64,000 bases of DNA, from positions 1-64,000 of IMG/VR virus record IMGVR_UViG_3300027987_000212; one strand, 5' to 3'. The notes under the pieces are model-generated. The model saw nothing but the letters and a program-made list of their open reading frames with translations, did not search any database and was not told the DNA's origin. Origin of the DNA: a virus. This document shows positions 7,666 to 15,154 of this stretch, piece after piece; position 1 is the stretch's first letter; the number at the start of each line of letters is the position of its first letter. The position numbers were made by a program, and so were the translations under genes.

Positions 7666-8136
7666 ATGAACGACCTAGCAACTTTCATCCACTCGCGTGG
7701 ATACACCACCACAACACTAGCCCAGAAGATGGGAATGCACCCTACCCGCCTACAGAACTTGGTGGAGGTACTGCAGAACCCAGAAGCACTGGGAGCGGTG
7801 TTCAGCAAAGACCTCATCGAGTTGGCTGACGTACTCGAATGCAGCATGGACAGACTCTGCGGCAGGAAGATGCCCACGAGTAGCGTAAACCTACTCTCCC
7901 TTGCAGATGCTGAACAAGTTTACGAGGCCACAACTATGCCAGGAGTTGCCCTACCCTGGGCTCAACTACCCGTAGAGTCTCGCCAACACGTGCACAAGTT
8001 ACTCAACGCAGCCCGCCGGTACGAACCGCTCACGTTCGCCGACCGACTTCGTGCAGCCGTCAAACTACTGGGCGACGCACACCCAGATGCTGTGGGCATC
8101 CTACAAAAGGTCATCGATGACAACGAGCAGCAATGA
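7666..8136 (+). CDS. XRE-like helix-turn-helix protein, 156 aa
   Basis: ATG at 7666, three bases after the previous stop. Residues 1-65 match the helix pattern of Cro/C1-type domains: YTTTTLAQKMGMHPTRLQNL as scaffold and recognition helices, then DLIELADVLECSMDRLCG, the typical 'adopt a weak-binding number of copies, then LADxLxxSxDxLxG' ending of XRE proteins. The C-terminal 90 residues are helical and of unknown role. Probably a transcription regulator of phage or host genes. A longer upstream frame is a shadow of the previous gene. Confidence 0.7.
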   Translation: MNDLATFIHSRGYTTTTLAQKMGMHPTRLQNLVEVLQNPEALGAVFSKDLIELADVLECSMDRLCGRKMPTSSVNLLSLADAEQVYEATTMPGVALPWAQLPVESRQHVHKLLNAARRYEPLTFADRLRAAVKLLGDAHPDAVGILQKVIDDNEQQ

Positions 8137-8251
8137 GGCAGAAGTACAGGTTCTCGCACTCACCATCGACCGCCAGTACTTGCCCGCGGGCTCGTACCAA
8201 ATCATCGCCTTCCTCGTCCAAGAAGGCTCTAGCGACAACCCGTACACGTAA
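8117..8251 (+). CDS. very small ORF, 44 aa (weak)
   Basis: ATG inside the end of the HTH gene, 44 codons to the stop. The product (EVQVLALTIDRQYLPAGSYQIIAFL) reads like a small beta-rich protein and fills an otherwise empty gap. The ribosome-binding site is poor. Listed as tentative. Confidence 0.4.
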   Translation: MTTSSNEAEVQVLALTIDRQYLPAGSYQIIAFLVQEGSSDNPYT

Positions 8252-8282
8252 GCCCTTACACTCAACGAGAAAGGACCACCTG

Positions 8283-8678
8283 ATGAGCAATGTGACCTGG
8301 GAGATGATGCACAGAGCCCAAGCCAAAGCATTCACCGAGCTGTTCCTCGAGAAGGACGGGGCAGTACAACTAGTCGTGATGCCCTTCTTGCTAGGCGTAG
8401 AGATTCCTGATGGCGTAAGGGGAGAGGAACTCGTCGTCTTGGACATCGACAGCGCGCACCCCATCCCTCCGCAGGACCTCTCTTGCGACGAGGATGCCCT
8501 GCGCGTAACACTGTCTTTCAACCGAACACCCTTCAAAGTAGTGCTTCCCTGGGGTTCCCTCCGCTCCATCCAGTCCTTGCGCGGAAAAGTTGCCTCAGAA
8601 CAGGACAGCCCTTCTTCCGATACTCCGGCACAACCGAGCCCACTACGAAGCATCAAGGGCGGGAAGTCAGATGCTTGA
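8283..8678 (+). CDS. SspB-like ClpXP adaptor candidate, 131 aa
   Basis: Residues 13-100 follow the SspB fold pattern: an opening helix (AKAFTELFLEKDGAV), a strand with LVVMPFLLGVEIPDG, matching the family's LVVD...GVxVP, a strand ELVVLDI, then LRVTLSFNRTPFKVVLPWGSLRSI, matching the family's FNARFGG...VPxxAVxAI. The tail is Pro/Ser-rich and disordered, as in SspB, which ends in a ClpX-binding peptide. Known SspB proteins deliver ssrA-tagged and other substrates to ClpXP. A phage copy could redirect host proteolysis. Assignment is by pattern only. Start chosen at 8283 after AAAGGA. Confidence 0.6.
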   Translation: MSNVTWEMMHRAQAKAFTELFLEKDGAVQLVVMPFLLGVEIPDGVRGEELVVLDIDSAHPIPPQDLSCDEDALRVTLSFNRTPFKVVLPWGSLRSIQSLRGKVASEQDSPSSDTPAQPSPLRSIKGGKSDA

Positions 8679-9471
8679 TACCACAGCTGACCAACTACGA
8701 GCATTCTGCAGCTGCGAACGCTGCGAAGGCAGTGGGTCGGGTACATCCTACGACGACCAGGGTATGCCATTCGCAGTACCGTGTACAGCATGCGGCGAGT
8801 CAGGCATCAGTGAGCACAAGCGTGCGCAGCTACTCGAGCTGATTCGACAAGGCAACTTTGCTGCATGGCATACGGGCCACACCCTAGGACTGAGGGACGC
8901 CCACTACCCGCGGAACACGTGGGCAGTGAACCCATTCATGCTATCTCCCGCACAAGTTGACGCAATGGCCGCATCAATTGCAAAAGGCCTCCGGGCAGCC
9001 AACATCACCTTAGGTCCCCCCGAGCAACAGGACAACACTGTCATACGGAACGTAACCATCACACCACACATTGCCCCCGAGCACATCGTGTTGACTTGCA
9101 CTGGCGAAGCCGCTTCTTGGTGCCCCATTCACGGCGACTGCTCTTGCCCGACCAACGGGCAAGGCGAGCGCCTCAGCTACTCCGACAAGTGCTTGTTGCA
9201 CTCTTCGTACAGTGAGCACAACCGAAGTACCGAGGCAGCCAGTCAATCCGCTCCTGACGAAGCTACCCTCGCCGCTGTGCCCGGTGCATACGCCGTACGC
9301 ACCCCAGGTAAGCCGACCGCCTATTACTACTGCCAACACCTAGCCAGAACGGGCAGACACGAGTGGTACCTTACGGAGAGGCGGTCGGTTGGTCCTGGGT
9401 GGGAAGCTGTGGAACGCTGCCGCTCTTGCGGGCACATCCGAACTAAGGACAATGTAGCGGAGAAAAGTTAA
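8671..9471 (+). CDS. zinc-knuckle protein with two Cys domains, 266 aa
   Basis: The N-terminus (about residues 12-50) holds CERCEGSGSG ... CTACGESG, like one DnaJ-type CxxCxGxG unit, followed by KRAQLLELIRQGNFAAWH. The middle has Cys-rich segments (WCPIHGDCSC). The C-terminus (about residues 218-260) has CQHLARTGRHEWY and CRSCGHI. Start at 8671 overlaps the SspB-like gene by 8 bases. Both ends recur as separate small genes just downstream (9471-9680 and 9943-10116). Function unknown; zinc binding inferred. Confidence 0.65.
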   Translation: MLDTTADQLRAFCSCERCEGSGSGTSYDDQGMPFAVPCTACGESGISEHKRAQLLELIRQGNFAAWHTGHTLGLRDAHYPRNTWAVNPFMLSPAQVDAMAASIAKGLRAANITLGPPEQQDNTVIRNVTITPHIAPEHIVLTCTGEAASWCPIHGDCSCPTNGQGERLSYSDKCLLHSSYSEHNRSTEAASQSAPDEATLAAVPGAYAVRTPGKPTAYYYCQHLARTGRHEWYLTERRSVGPGWEAVERCRSCGHIRTKDNVAEKS

Positions 9472-9474
9472 TGG
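9421..9474 (+). repeat. direct repeat, copy 1 (about 54 bp)
   Basis: This segment covers the CSCGHI-coding end of the 266-aa gene, the stop and the AGAAAAGTTAATGG leader of the next gene. It is repeated with a few substitutions and a one-base deletion at 10081-10134. The deletion changes the reading frame, so the second copy ends earlier with a different C-terminus. Confidence 0.8.
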
Positions 9475-9680
9475 CTGCACTCACAGACGAGCCGGCACGT
9501 ATTCACTGCCCTTGCCCGTACATTCACTACCGATGGCCCCCACCAGGCGAGTGCAAGGGCTGCCACGGTACCGGCATTGACCCAGGCAGGCGCGCCCAAC
9601 TGGAAGAGCTATTTCGTCGGAGCAACTTCAACGCATGGGCGGGCTGTCGGTCTGGCGCTACCAGAGAGGGAGTGAGTTGA
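9471..9680 (+). CDS. N-terminal-like fragment of the 266-aa zinc protein, 69 aa
   Basis: The sequence CKGCHGTGIDPGRRAQLEEL and the following NFNAWAG match the CTACGESGISEHKRAQLLEL ... NFAAWH part of the gene at 8671. The product therefore looks like a duplicated N-terminal domain that stops early. The next gene begins at its stop (TGATG). Either a small functional zinc protein or the 5' remnant of a duplicate that was split by the gene at 9680. Confidence 0.6.
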   Translation: MAALTDEPARIHCPCPYIHYRWPPPGECKGCHGTGIDPGRRAQLEELFRRSNFNAWAGCRSGATREGVS

Positions 9681-9946
9681 TGACTGACAACACCTACGGC
9701 GCGCGACTCCGCAAACAGCGCCAGCTTGCCGGCGTGACGAAAAAAGAACTTGCGCCGATTCTGAAGTGCGGCCCAGCTCGCGTTGCCGAGATTGAACGCG
9801 GTGAGATAGGCGCGTTCAATTTCGCTTGGACCAAACTCGTCGCCGACTACCTCGGCTGCGATGTGCGCGACATCTTGCCAGAGCCCGAGCCGCCGAGGCC
9901 GCGGTTTTGCGGGTACTGCGGGGCGGAGTTCAAGGAGCACAAATGA
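9680..9946 (+). CDS. XRE-type HTH protein with C-terminal zinc ribbon, 88 aa
   Basis: Residues 1-65 form a clear Cro/C1 HTH: YGARLRKQRQLAGVTKKELA, CGPARVAEIERG and LVADYLGCDVRDIL. The tail after a Pro/Glu linker is CGYCGAEFKEHK, a small zinc-ribbon half. Local DNA is G+C-heavier and lacks the CTA/GTA-rich style of its neighbours, suggesting separate origin. It lies between two pieces that resemble the two ends of the 266-aa gene, so it may have been inserted into a duplicate of that gene. Confidence 0.75.
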   Translation: MTDNTYGARLRKQRQLAGVTKKELAPILKCGPARVAEIERGEIGAFNFAWTKLVADYLGCDVRDILPEPEPPRPRFCGYCGAEFKEHK

Positions 9947-10116
9947 CCGGGTCAAGACAGAGCAAAGAAGGGCATCCCTCGCTGATTGCCGTCAATACTA
10001 CCGCGCAACCACCCTGCCCGCACCTTGCTAAGTATGGAAAGCATGACTGGTTCTCCGCAGCTATTGGAGGCACACGCTGCCGCATCTGCGGGCACATCGA
10101 CCTAAGGACAACGTAG
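9943..10116 (+). CDS. C-terminal-like fragment of the 266-aa zinc protein, 57 aa
   Basis: ATGA overlap with the HTH gene. CPHLAKYGKHDWF and CRICGHIDLRTT match CQHLARTGRHEWY and CRSCGHIRTKDN at the end of the 8671 gene, and the DNA downstream is nearly identical. A one-base deletion shortens the reading frame. Could still fold as a zinc-binding mini-domain; more likely a remnant of a split duplicate. Confidence 0.6.
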   Translation: MTGSRQSKEGHPSLIAVNTTAQPPCPHLAKYGKHDWFSAAIGGTRCRICGHIDLRTT

Positions 10117-10134
10117 AGGAGAAAAGTTAATGGG
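10081..10134 (+). repeat. direct repeat, copy 2 (about 54 bp)
   Basis: Near-identical to 9421-9474, including TGCGGGCACATC, CTAAGGACAA and AGGAGAAAAGTTAATGG. The one-base difference shifts the coding frame. After the repeat an ATG at 10130 opens only 14 codons, ending in an ATGA overlap with the membrane ORF at 10171. Confidence 0.8.
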
Positions 10135-10170
10135 CATAAGATACTTACACCATCTATCGGGTCAGACAAC

Positions 10171-10281
10171 ATGAACCTACTTCACTGGTGGCGCGGTCTG
10201 CGGCACTTTCGCTTCTTCCTCCTAATCCCTGGTGGATTCATCCTAGCCGCGGCTGTTCTGTGGCTCTCTGGAGTTCGCTGA
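10171..10281 (+). CDS. tiny membrane protein, 36 aa
   Basis: ATG at 10171 to TGA at 10279-10281. A basic N-terminus (HWWRGLRHFR) is followed by one hydrophobic helix (FFLLIPGGFILAAAVLWL). Positioned between small overlapping ORFs. The composition is convincing for a single-pass inner-membrane peptide, but no conservation can be judged from one sequence. Confidence 0.45.
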   Translation: MNLLHWWRGLRHFRFFLLIPGGFILAAAVLWLSGVR

Positions 10282-10282
10282 G

Positions 10283-10587
10283 TCTCATGGACTTGTTCAC
10301 CTGGGGCTGCGTTTCAATACGGACGAACGTAGCCCAGTCTACGCCCATCGCTGGGTACTAAGCATTGGGTGGGGCTACTTTTGTGCAACTCCCGAGAACT
10401 ACGACGGCACGTGGAGTAAGTACCATCAAAACGTCGGAGTCGGGTTCTCCGAGTTCTGGGAGGGGGATTCAGCCACGTCTACTACGACGGGCCGCACTGC
10501 AGTCTTTGCCTAGGCTGGTTCCGCATCGCTTGGGCGGGCAATCCGTTTACGGGACAGTGCGAGAAGTGCCTAAGTGGTAGGTACTAG
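10283..10587 (+). pseudogene. frameshifted remnant of a small Cys-containing phage protein
   Basis: From 10283, one frame encodes HLGLRFNTDERSPVYAHRWV, then a stretch rich in Trp/Tyr (SIGWGYFCATPENYDGTW), reaching a stop at about 10513. From 10465, the next frame continues as FSHVYYDGPHCSLCLGWFRI and ends QCEKCLSGRY at 10587. The two halves read as one protein broken by a one-base shift near the GGGGG run at 10462-10466. No in-frame start precedes the first half; the ATG at 10287 is in a third frame. Probably a decayed gene. A programmed shift or sequencing error is possible. Confidence 0.55.
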
Positions 10588-10603
10588 CAACTGGTAGCTA
10601 AGA

Positions 10604-10620
10604 AGAGCCACGTGGGCTCT
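10604..10620. terminator. hairpin between convergent transcripts
   Basis: AGAGCC, a 5-base loop, then GGCTCT. On the minus strand it is followed by TCTTCTT, so it could end the leftward operon; on the plus strand there is no T-run. It sits at the meeting point of the rightward early block and the leftward block and overlaps the stop of the minus ORF. Confidence 0.45.
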
Positions 10621-10900
10621 AGGGGCCTCGATTACTCGAGGTCTTCGCGCCTACTGCTCGCTGCACCAGCGCAACTACTTCCCTCGCTAGTACTTTAGGG
10701 TCGCGATTGAAGTCAGCGGGTTCTATCTCCACCTCGTTGTTGCTGTCCTCTACCCGGGTCTGGTGTGGCTTTAGCTCAGAAGTAGTCTCCGCAGCTTTGA
10801 CTAGTAGCTGCAAGCAGGGGCCGAACGTGCGTCGCACACCCACCAGCTTACTGGATGCGCCGAATGAAGCCCCACTGAACCATAGGCCGAAGTTACTCAA
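10619..10900 (-). CDS. hypothetical ORF, 93 aa (weak; start uncertain)
   Basis: The minus frame is open from about 11002 to 10619. The C-terminal part is acidic and helical (DSNNEVEIEPADFNR; VLAREVVALVQRAV) and looks protein-like. The TTG at 10900 gives a product starting SNFGLWFSGASFG; longer forms begin at TTG 11002. No good ribosome-binding site. It would be the last gene of the leftward operon. If it is not real, 10588-11089 is a noncoding spacer. Confidence 0.4.
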   Translation of the reverse strand: MSNFGLWFSGASFGASSKLVGVRRTFGPCLQLLVKAAETTSELKPHQTRVEDSNNEVEIEPADFNRDPKVLAREVVALVQRAVGAKTSSNRGP

Positions 10901-11045
10901 AATCGACCGGGGCGCGACGGAACTCCTTTCGCCGCCGACATAGGAGGCGACAGTACAACCCCGCAAAGGCCGACGCCCCGTCAGAGCAGGGCATCGGGAC
11001 AACCACAGCCTGCAGATTACGGCCTGCGTCAGGTACGGGAGTAAC

Positions 11046-11066
11046 CCCTGCGCAGAATCCGCAGGG
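11046..11066 (-). terminator. possible hairpin after the GNAT gene
   Basis: CCCTGCG, a 7-base loop, then CGCAGGG, a perfect 7-bp stem beginning 24 bases beyond the stop of the gene at 11090. No clear T-run follows on the minus strand, so it may be a weak terminator or an mRNA 3'-end stabiliser. Confidence 0.35.
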
Positions 11067-11089
11067 CGGGTCGTAGTCAGAAACCTAGC

Positions 11090-11767
11090 TCACTCGCGTA
11101 TCTCTGCCATGCCTTTCTTCAGAGGAAGTTGGTAGCCAATGAATGGCACGCCAAGTTGTTCATTGGGAACCCAGTCTCGCAAGAACTCTGTAGGGTACTC
11201 ACCGGGAGTAGCGTCTCGCGCAAGTTCAGGCCCCCCATGCTGCTTTCGCCACTTCGCGTAGGCCCTCGGAGCAGTGCGGGCTTCCCTTGCCTGAAACTGA
11301 ACACCCGGCATCTTAGCCCACACATGCTTACCCTGTTCATCTGCTTGAGCTCTGAGCTTAGTGGCCCCCAGTTCTGCTGACGCACCTACGAGTGCCTTGA
11401 ACATCGCTGACCCGATGCCCCGCGCACGCATCTCGGGTCGAAGGTACATGGCGTCGCCTTCCACTGTGTACTTCCCCGATAGCCCTTTGTGGAAAGAAGC
11501 ATCTCCGGTACCGTAGGAGAAACCGTTTCGTGTGAAGATGTTCTTGCCCTCACGGTTCTTGGCACTGATGCGCACATCTGGGGCACCAAGACCAAACCAA
11601 GTAGGGACCGCCTTTACCTTCACACCCTGCAAGTCTGGGTGCAGCGCATCCGTGAAGTACTTGTCGAAAACGCGTTGAGTTTCTTGCACCCGTTCTGAGC
11701 GTTTGACGTCAGAGAGCCCACCTAGCTTGGCGACACCCTCTACGAATGCGCGAAAACTAGGGCGCAC
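11090..11767 (-). CDS. GNAT-fold N-acetyltransferase-like protein, 225 aa
   Basis: The core at about residues 107-155 has the GNAT motif A pattern: MYLRPEMRARGIGSAMFKAL (R-x-x-G-x-G/A for acetyl-CoA pyrophosphate), then a strand ATKLRAQADE and a helix with GKHVWAKMPGV, like motif B. The N-terminus (MRPSFRAFVEGVAKLGG) resembles the 'F-x-x-F-x-E-G' starts seen in other virion-operon genes here. GTG start, 6 bases after the stop of the 907-aa gene, so same operon. Substrate unknown; could modify a virion or host protein. Confidence 0.7.
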   Translation of the reverse strand: MRPSFRAFVEGVAKLGGLSDVKRSERVQETQRVFDKYFTDALHPDLQGVKVKAVPTWFGLGAPDVRISAKNREGKNIFTRNGFSYGTGDASFHKGLSGKYTVEGDAMYLRPEMRARGIGSAMFKALVGASAELGATKLRAQADEQGKHVWAKMPGVQFQAREARTAPRAYAKWRKQHGGPELARDATPGEYPTEFLRDWVPNEQLGVPFIGYQLPLKKGMAEIRE

Positions 11768-11773
11768 TCGAAC

Positions 11774-14497
11774 TCACTGCTCCTGAAACGCTAGTGACTT
11801 CAAGCCAGCGAGGGTCTGCTCCGTGCACTTCACCGCACGCTCGAGAGCAGAGACCGGAATCGAGGACTGCCCCAAGCGCGCCGCCAAGAGCAACTCACAC
11901 ATCTTGCGCTGTGCCCCCTCGATTTCGGGCAAGTACGATACGAAGGTGCTGAGGTTCTCGGGGCTGAGGAACCCGAGGGACAGCACGGTGTCGACCGCCG
12001 TCGGGTCGGTGAGCACTGCGGCCTCTTTCCACAGGTTGGTACGTAGGGCCTGCGCCAATTCCACGTTCTGCCGTGCGTGCTCCATCACCGATGCACGCTG
12101 CTCCTCGAGCGGGATGATGCAGCGGGCGACCTTGATGGTCGTCGGCTTCTTGTCGACTATCGACCGCGCAAGCTTCTCGACCCCGTAGTCCCGGGGTACC
12201 CCGAGCGCACCGAGTAGGAACAGGGCTCCGTCGATGTTCGTGAACTCCCGCTCGGCCGCCGCCACCTTGGCCACCGGAGTCCCTTCGAAGCTGAACTGCC
12301 CCGAGCTGTCTCCCCGCACTACGACTTGAGCTTCCTTCTCCGGCATGGGCTCTGGCGTCTCCATGCTCTGCAGCGCTACAGCCTCAGTCCCCTCAGTTGA
12401 GGACCACTGCCAGTTCTCCGGAATCAACAACATTTCACCGTTGCCGATGACGTGCTGCACCCCGGGTTGCTTCGAGACGAGGGCCTGCCGACCATCGAAG
12501 ACCTCCGCCACGAACTGCTGCGGCTCTGCCACGTCGCCGGTGGGCGCCGGTGTCATGGAGCCCGTGATGGTCATCGGTACCGTTGCCTGCATCGTACCGT
12601 CCGCCCCAGGGCCGAAGAAGAACCCCGCACCCTCGAGTCGGGTACTGACCGGCAACTGCGTCGTCTGCCGCATGCGCTGTCCCACGATGTCGGCCTGGAT
12701 GGCCGTCCGCTCCCCATTGGTGAAGAGGGCCAGGGGAACCTGCTCGCCCGTGACATCCCACAAGTCCGGAATGACCACGCCAACGAGCGCTTCCCCGTCA
12801 TCCGTCTGCACCTGGTAGCTGCCAGCCACGTCGACCGGCGTCGGCAAGACCTGCGGAGCATCCCCGACGCCCTCCACCTCGTCGGCCATCGTCGCCGAGC
12901 CGGATGCGTCCGCCGCCAGGACGACCTTCTCTCCGAAGCGCAGGAGCGCCTCCTTGCGCGATAGGCGCTCCTCCCGTGGGTCCCAGCAAGCTGCATTGGC
13001 ACTCTTCACCAGGAACTCCGCAGAGCTCAGACGAACGAGCTGAGTCACCGACGGTGGCAACAGCGCCGCAAGCGTGGAAGCCACCTTCTCCGTAGGGATG
13101 GGGGTCACGTTGAGCACCACGCGCATCGCCGGTAGCAACGCGGTCGCATTCTTCTGCAATGCCGCCTCGTTGTCCCGTACGAATTGGTGGAACTCCTCAC
13201 AAGCGCGCACCCCCAGTGTCGGTGCGATGGCCTCGAGCAGCCGCCCGCCGCCGGAGGCATGCTTGGCGATGAACTCGTCGAGCAGCCCCGGGGCGTACCC
13301 ACCAGAGGCCTCCTTTTTGCCCCAGCGTCCCTCCCGCAGGTGCTGCGCCGTCTCTTCGAGTGCCTGCTCCGACGCCGTCTTCTCCCGACGCAATGCGCCC
13401 GCCAAGCCCCCGACCGCCGCTCCCCCAAGCGAACCGGCCAAACCACCCTTGTAGGCTGCGTCCAATCGATGCCCCCTGGGAGCCAACGCCGCCCCAGCCA
13501 ACGAACCGAGCACGTTTCCAGTACCACTACCTGTGAGCGCTCCGGTGAAGCCCTTCTGCACCCGAGACTCCTCCGCTACCTTCAAGGCCTCGAGCCCCGC
13601 AGTGAACCGCGCCGACGCGTCCTTGGCCAACGCCGCCCCACCTGCAGCGCCTACCGCAGTACCACCGACGGCACCACCCGCCACATGCCGTGCACGCCGA
13701 ACCGCATCTCGCTCCGCAGTGGCCTTGCCCGCAAACTCACGTGCCTTGCCGACATGTGCATCATGCGTCTTCGCGAAGAACTCTGGGCTGTTGAAGTGTT
13801 TTTGGTGCTTTGCCGTAGTCTCTGCCGCACGGTCGAACTTAGTAGCTGCACGTTCCAGTGTCCGAACCTTGCTCCCGCTGAGCAACTCCGCCCCGCGACG
13901 AGCTCCATGAGCAACAGTCTGAGCAAGGTTCGCCTCTTTGGCTAACCAATGCTCGAGTGCAGACCCCTCCTTTCCCATGCCGACATTGGTCATCACGCCA
14001 CCACCGCCAAAGCCCATGTTCTGGCGGTATGGAGGGTAGAGCTGTCCAATCATCGACATGTCGCCCGGCGTCATGCCTGTGACATCGAACATGGTGGGGC
14101 GAAACAAGGCCTCACGAAGACGCTCTTCCGTCAACGGCAGCATCGTTGAATCAACCGTAACGAGAATGTCGAATGGCATCAACTTACCATCACTGATGAC
14201 CACCGGAAGTCGCACGGTCTGAATACCAGCCGCCTGCAGCGCGTCGGGACTCGTACCTAGTTGTGCCTCAGTCTGGTTGCTGACCTCGACTGCGCCGAAG
14301 CCGTACCCTTGTTCACCATCCACGCGTTCCATGACCACATGCGGCGTGAAGTCCGAAATGTAAGGAACTTGCTTGTACAGCTCCTGCAGAATCTCTTGCG
14401 GCCAAGAGTTGGGGTCTTCTGGCAGAGCTACTTCCGCAGCAGTCTTCTCGAAAACCAACTCGGGCGGCGTGAGGAACAGCGGTTCATGGTGTTGCAT
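11774..14497 (-). CDS. large virion-like protein with glycine-zipper segments, 907 aa
   Basis: ATG after AGGAGTTTGC. About residues 1-190 are a mixed globular domain. Residues 270-370 contain Gly/Ala-rich zipper helices (GGAVGGTAVGAAGGAAL; GGLAGSLGGAAVGGLAGAL), typical of membrane-inserting or tightly packed helices. Residues 515-740 look beta-rich (DVAGSYQVQTDDGEALVGVV; GTMQATVPMTITG). The last 150 residues are helical. KTA motifs recur (FEKTAAEV at 16-23, REKTASEQ at 371-378). Operon position next to the spike suggests a virion or ejected internal protein; it is not a recognisable tape measure or capsid protein. Confidence 0.65.
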   Translation of the reverse strand: MQHHEPLFLTPPELVFEKTAAEVALPEDPNSWPQEILQELYKQVPYISDFTPHVVMERVDGEQGYGFGAVEVSNQTEAQLGTSPDALQAAGIQTVRLPVVISDGKLMPFDILVTVDSTMLPLTEERLREALFRPTMFDVTGMTPGDMSMIGQLYPPYRQNMGFGGGGVMTNVGMGKEGSALEHWLAKEANLAQTVAHGARRGAELLSGSKVRTLERAATKFDRAAETTAKHQKHFNSPEFFAKTHDAHVGKAREFAGKATAERDAVRRARHVAGGAVGGTAVGAAGGAALAKDASARFTAGLEALKVAEESRVQKGFTGALTGSGTGNVLGSLAGAALAPRGHRLDAAYKGGLAGSLGGAAVGGLAGALRREKTASEQALEETAQHLREGRWGKKEASGGYAPGLLDEFIAKHASGGGRLLEAIAPTLGVRACEEFHQFVRDNEAALQKNATALLPAMRVVLNVTPIPTEKVASTLAALLPPSVTQLVRLSSAEFLVKSANAACWDPREERLSRKEALLRFGEKVVLAADASGSATMADEVEGVGDAPQVLPTPVDVAGSYQVQTDDGEALVGVVIPDLWDVTGEQVPLALFTNGERTAIQADIVGQRMRQTTQLPVSTRLEGAGFFFGPGADGTMQATVPMTITGSMTPAPTGDVAEPQQFVAEVFDGRQALVSKQPGVQHVIGNGEMLLIPENWQWSSTEGTEAVALQSMETPEPMPEKEAQVVVRGDSSGQFSFEGTPVAKVAAAEREFTNIDGALFLLGALGVPRDYGVEKLARSIVDKKPTTIKVARCIIPLEEQRASVMEHARQNVELAQALRTNLWKEAAVLTDPTAVDTVLSLGFLSPENLSTFVSYLPEIEGAQRKMCELLLAARLGQSSIPVSALERAVKCTEQTLAGLKSLAFQEQ

Positions 14498-14505
14498 GCA
14501 AACTC

Positions 14506-15153
14506 CTATGTCGTAAGGATAATCCCCATTGCTCCGTATACTGAAGCACCCTTGGTTACTAGGATGACTCCCGAGGCAGGTTCAGCTGGTCCAATACTGT
14601 TGCCTCCGTAGGAGATACCTGAGGAGAACTTGGAGGCAACCAACGCACCAATCGAAGAGAGCGGGGTGTTGTCTGTGATGCCATCGAACGAGAGAGCAAT
14701 CGCGGGACCTGCGCTCAAAGCCGTCGCAAAGCCTGTGACTGCTTGGATTGCGGGGGCTTTGACCGCTACAGCTGCGGCAATGAGCCCCTTCAACACACCA
14801 AGTTTGGCAGAGAGCGCACCAGCAAGTGCAGCTTGTGCACTAATTTGACTCGAAAGGGTCAGTTGTACCGGTGGCAGGGAGAGTGCCGCTTGCAACGAGG
14901 CTTGAAGTAGCCCGATGGAAGCCAGCGCAGCTTGCAGCGCAGCCAAGGGATTTCCTACTTGAAGTGCGAGGTTCGCTTGAAGGGTCAACGCAGAATTGAA
15001 CTGGATACCCAGGTCCACCTGCGCATTACCTAGACCTACACCAACAAGTGCATCGAGTTGTGCACTCAGGGGACCCACAAAGCCAACACTTGCCGCAGCT
15101 GCGACGTTCAGAGAACCCAGAGTTCCGCCTGCAACTTCTGTAACTGCAGCCAT
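14506..15153 (-). CDS. Ala/Leu-rich virion-associated protein, 215 aa
   Basis: Almost no charged residues for the first 150 positions; long Ala/Leu/Gln repeats (AALQAALASIGLLQASLQAAL) suggest an amphipathic beta-helix or coiled assembly rather than a membrane protein. The C-terminus becomes Gly/Ser-rich (SSGISYGGNSIGPAEPASGV). It lies directly downstream of the spike gene with a one-base gap, which suggests a spike partner or baseplate component. Function unproven. Confidence 0.6.
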   Translation of the reverse strand: MAAVTEVAGGTLGSLNVAAAASVGFVGPLSAQLDALVGVGLGNAQVDLGIQFNSALTLQANLALQVGNPLAALQAALASIGLLQASLQAALSLPPVQLTLSSQISAQAALAGALSAKLGVLKGLIAAAVAVKAPAIQAVTGFATALSAGPAIALSFDGITDNTPLSSIGALVASKFSSGISYGGNSIGPAEPASGVILVTKGASVYGAMGIILTT

Positions 15154-15154
15154 T

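Noticed and set aside
13184-13945. 253-aa plus frame opposite the 907-aa gene
   Set aside because: Antisense to a convincing virion gene; Cys/Arg/Pro-rich shadow composition.
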